From Ignavibacteria bacterium (GTDB lineage: Bacteria > Bacteroidota > Ignavibacteria > Kapaibacteriales > UBA4661): a stretch of DNA of 14,413 nt. Where the stretch lies: positions 1 to 14,413 of the forward strand of contig JAAFHM010000064.1 of the NCBI GenBank assembly GCA_013298375.1, written 5' to 3'. Below, one piece after another: positions 13,165-14,413 of this stretch (position 1 is its first letter; every line of letters begins with the position of its first letter). The translations under genes and the position numbers were made by a program. The notes under the pieces are model-generated. The model did not search any database and had not been told where the DNA came from. It saw nothing but the letters and a program-made list of their open reading frames with translations.

Positions 13165-14413
13165 ATGAATACTTCTTCTGCTTTTTTGACTGCAAACCGC
13201 TTTGTTCCTTGCTTTGTGAGGGTCATGCTCGGATTCGCGGTGATTGCTTTTCTTCTTTGTGATAACGCCTCGGAGATGCGGGCGCAGAGTGGTGGTGCGG
13301 CGTGGCGGCAGATATTGCCCGATAGCCTTCCCATGCAAATCTTGCGTATTAGCGCAAACGATAGTGCCGTCTTTGTGTTAGGGCGACTAGCAGTTTATCG
13401 CGTTGAAAATAATCGCCTTGTGCCTTTTACCTTGCCCAATCAACAATATCCAACACTGTACGCAACTCGCTCTTTCCATTTTGCCATTGTTGACAGTATG
13501 CTTTGGCGTTCTCGTAACGGACGCGAATGGTTGCAAGTGAGTACATTACCTTCCTCAATTTCTTTTTTGAATATTGTGGCTTCAGAAAACGAGAGATTCC
13601 ATTACGCCACAACCAGAAATGGTATTTATCGCTCCGGCGATAGCGGTCGCACGTGGCAATCTGCGTGGCTTCAAGGAGTACAGACATGGGATATGGGAAT
13701 TATTGCTGATACAATCTACGCTGGTGGAGGATGCGGATCCATGCAACGGTCTATAGATGGAGGAAAAACTTGGAGCGTAGAGCAGTTTCCTCCTCTTGGA
13801 AGTGAGATATACTGTTCTCGTAAAATTGAATCATTCCAGAATGGGATATACGTTCTCTTATCTTCATTGCCTCCGAGTAGCCATCTTTACCGCTACGACG
13901 GAACAGCGACCAGTTCGTCCCGAAAAAATCCTATTGATTACACAAGTAGATACTGGGACTTAACTACAGCATTTACAACTCGCAAAGGCGAGATACTGAG
14001 TGTTGTTGTAAATTTTTATGAGCAAAAACAAGCGGTATTGCGCTCAACGGACGGGCAAAAATGGGACTCATTGACAACAAATGGTCTCGCCAACATGGGC
14101 TATTTTGGTAGCATTGCTGCGAATAGCCAATCAATCTTTATTACAACAAACAACGGACGCTCTCTCTACGTCCTTGATGCCCCCGCAACTAGCGTTTCCG
14201 TCCGCGAAGAAACCGCCTTCTCCCCCGAATGGCGCATCAATCCTCAGCCCGCAGGCAACACACTCACGCTTAATTTCACGCTTCCCGCGCCAGCGCACGT
14301 ACGCTGCACCCTGCACACCGTCTTGGGGCAGGAGATCGCCACACTTGCCGATAACGCCTACGCTTCGGGGCAGCACGACATCACCGCCACCATGCCCAAC
14401 ATGGCTTCGGGGT
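13165..14413 (+). CDS. Secreted Asp-box (BNR-like) repeat protein, probable T9SS tail; 3' truncated
   Basis: An uninterrupted frame runs from ATG 13165 to the right edge (416 codons, no stop). The N terminus has a signal peptide: basic region to R19, core MLGFAVIAFLLC, probable cleavage at MRA-Q. ATG 13225 (MLGFAVIAF) is an alternative start. The body contains Asp-box-like turns spaced along the chain: RSRNGREWLQ, RSGDSGRTWQS, RSIDGGKTWSV and RSTDGQKWDSL, the SxDxGxTW signature of sialidase/BNR-type beta-propellers. No catalytic sialidase residues can be assigned. From residue about 352 the sequence WRINPQPAGNTLTLNFTLP, then LHTVLGQEIATLADNAYASGQHDIT, matches the start of a type A T9SS sorting domain, cut off by the window. 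The product is probably a surface-exposed or released propeller; binding to a polymer or a simple structural role are both open. Confidence 0.82.
   Translation, partial: MNTSSAFLTANRFVPCFVRVMLGFAVIAFLLCDNASEMRAQSGGAAWRQILPDSLPMQILRISANDSAVFVLGRLAVYRVENNRLVPFTLPNQQYPTLYATRSFHFAIVDSMLWRSRNGREWLQVSTLPSSISFLNIVASENERFHYATTRNGIYRSGDSGRTWQSAWLQGVQTWDMGIIADTIYAGGGCGSMQRSIDGGKTWSVEQFPPLGSEIYCSRKIESFQNGIYVLLSSLPPSSHLYRYDGTATSSSRKNPIDYTSRYWDLTTAFTTRKGEILSVVVNFYEQKQAVLRSTDGQKWDSLTTNGLANMGYFGSIAANSQSIFITTNNGRSLYVLDAPATSVSVREETAFSPEWRINPQPAGNTLTLNFTLPAPAHVRCTLHTVLGQEIATLADNAYASGQHDITATMPNMASG

Noticed and set aside
14131..14376. 81-codon minus-strand frame near the right edge
   Set aside because: It is antisense to the T9SS-tailed Asp-box protein, whose plus-strand frame is open for 416 codons with recognisable motifs.

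Overview
The window is about 14.4 kb of bacterial chromosome with mid-range GC. Two predicted exported proteins carry, or appear to carry, a type IX secretion (Por/T9SS) C-terminal sorting domain. Shine-Dalgarno sequences are patchy: strong before a few genes and absent before most. Together with the gene families present (BatA-like VWA, NudL, Uma2, LytS-type kinase, membrane desaturase), this points to the Bacteroidota/Chlorobiota/Ignavibacteria-Kapabacteria (FCB) group. That placement is inference; no rRNA or marker tree is available here. No tRNA, rRNA or CRISPR array was seen.

Layout. At the left edge is the C-terminal end of a plus-strand MFS transporter (1-303). It meets a convergent minus-strand block one base later. 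The minus-strand block, in transcription order, is: a DUF2188 protein and an overlapping PIN-domain toxin (8351 to 7685); a 652-residue secreted DUF4397 protein with a T9SS tail (7630 to 5672); a membrane fatty-acid desaturase (5447 to 4527); a 504-bp intergenic region with strong inverted repeats; then era (4022 to 3009), a NudL-type CoA pyrophosphatase (2977 to 2312) and a BatA-like VWA protein (2251 to 1256). A 150-bp element resembling a MITE separates the last of these from a Uma2-family nuclease-fold protein (1042 to 305).

The plus strand then carries a Gfo/Idh/MocA oxidoreductase (8589-9656) and, with an ATGA overlap, an ABC exporter fusing membrane and ATPase domains (9653-11554). A possible small gene (11514-11687) comes next, and its stop overlaps the start of a LytS/YehU-type histidine kinase (11684-12886). 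After a 278-bp gap, a secreted Asp-box (BNR-like) repeat protein starts at 13165 and runs off the right edge inside its apparent T9SS tail.

How the parts may work together. era, nudL and the VWA gene look co-transcribed and combine ribosome assembly, CoA/nucleotide housekeeping and a membrane VWA protein. The oxidoreductase and ABC exporter are translationally coupled, which suggests a modified sugar or lipid that is made and then exported. The DUF2188-PIN pair has the architecture of a type II toxin-antitoxin module with an unusual partner. The most interesting non-coding signals are the MITE-like element with an apparent 8-bp target duplication, the four-unit heptamer repeat in front of the VWA start, and the nested palindromes between the desaturase and era.
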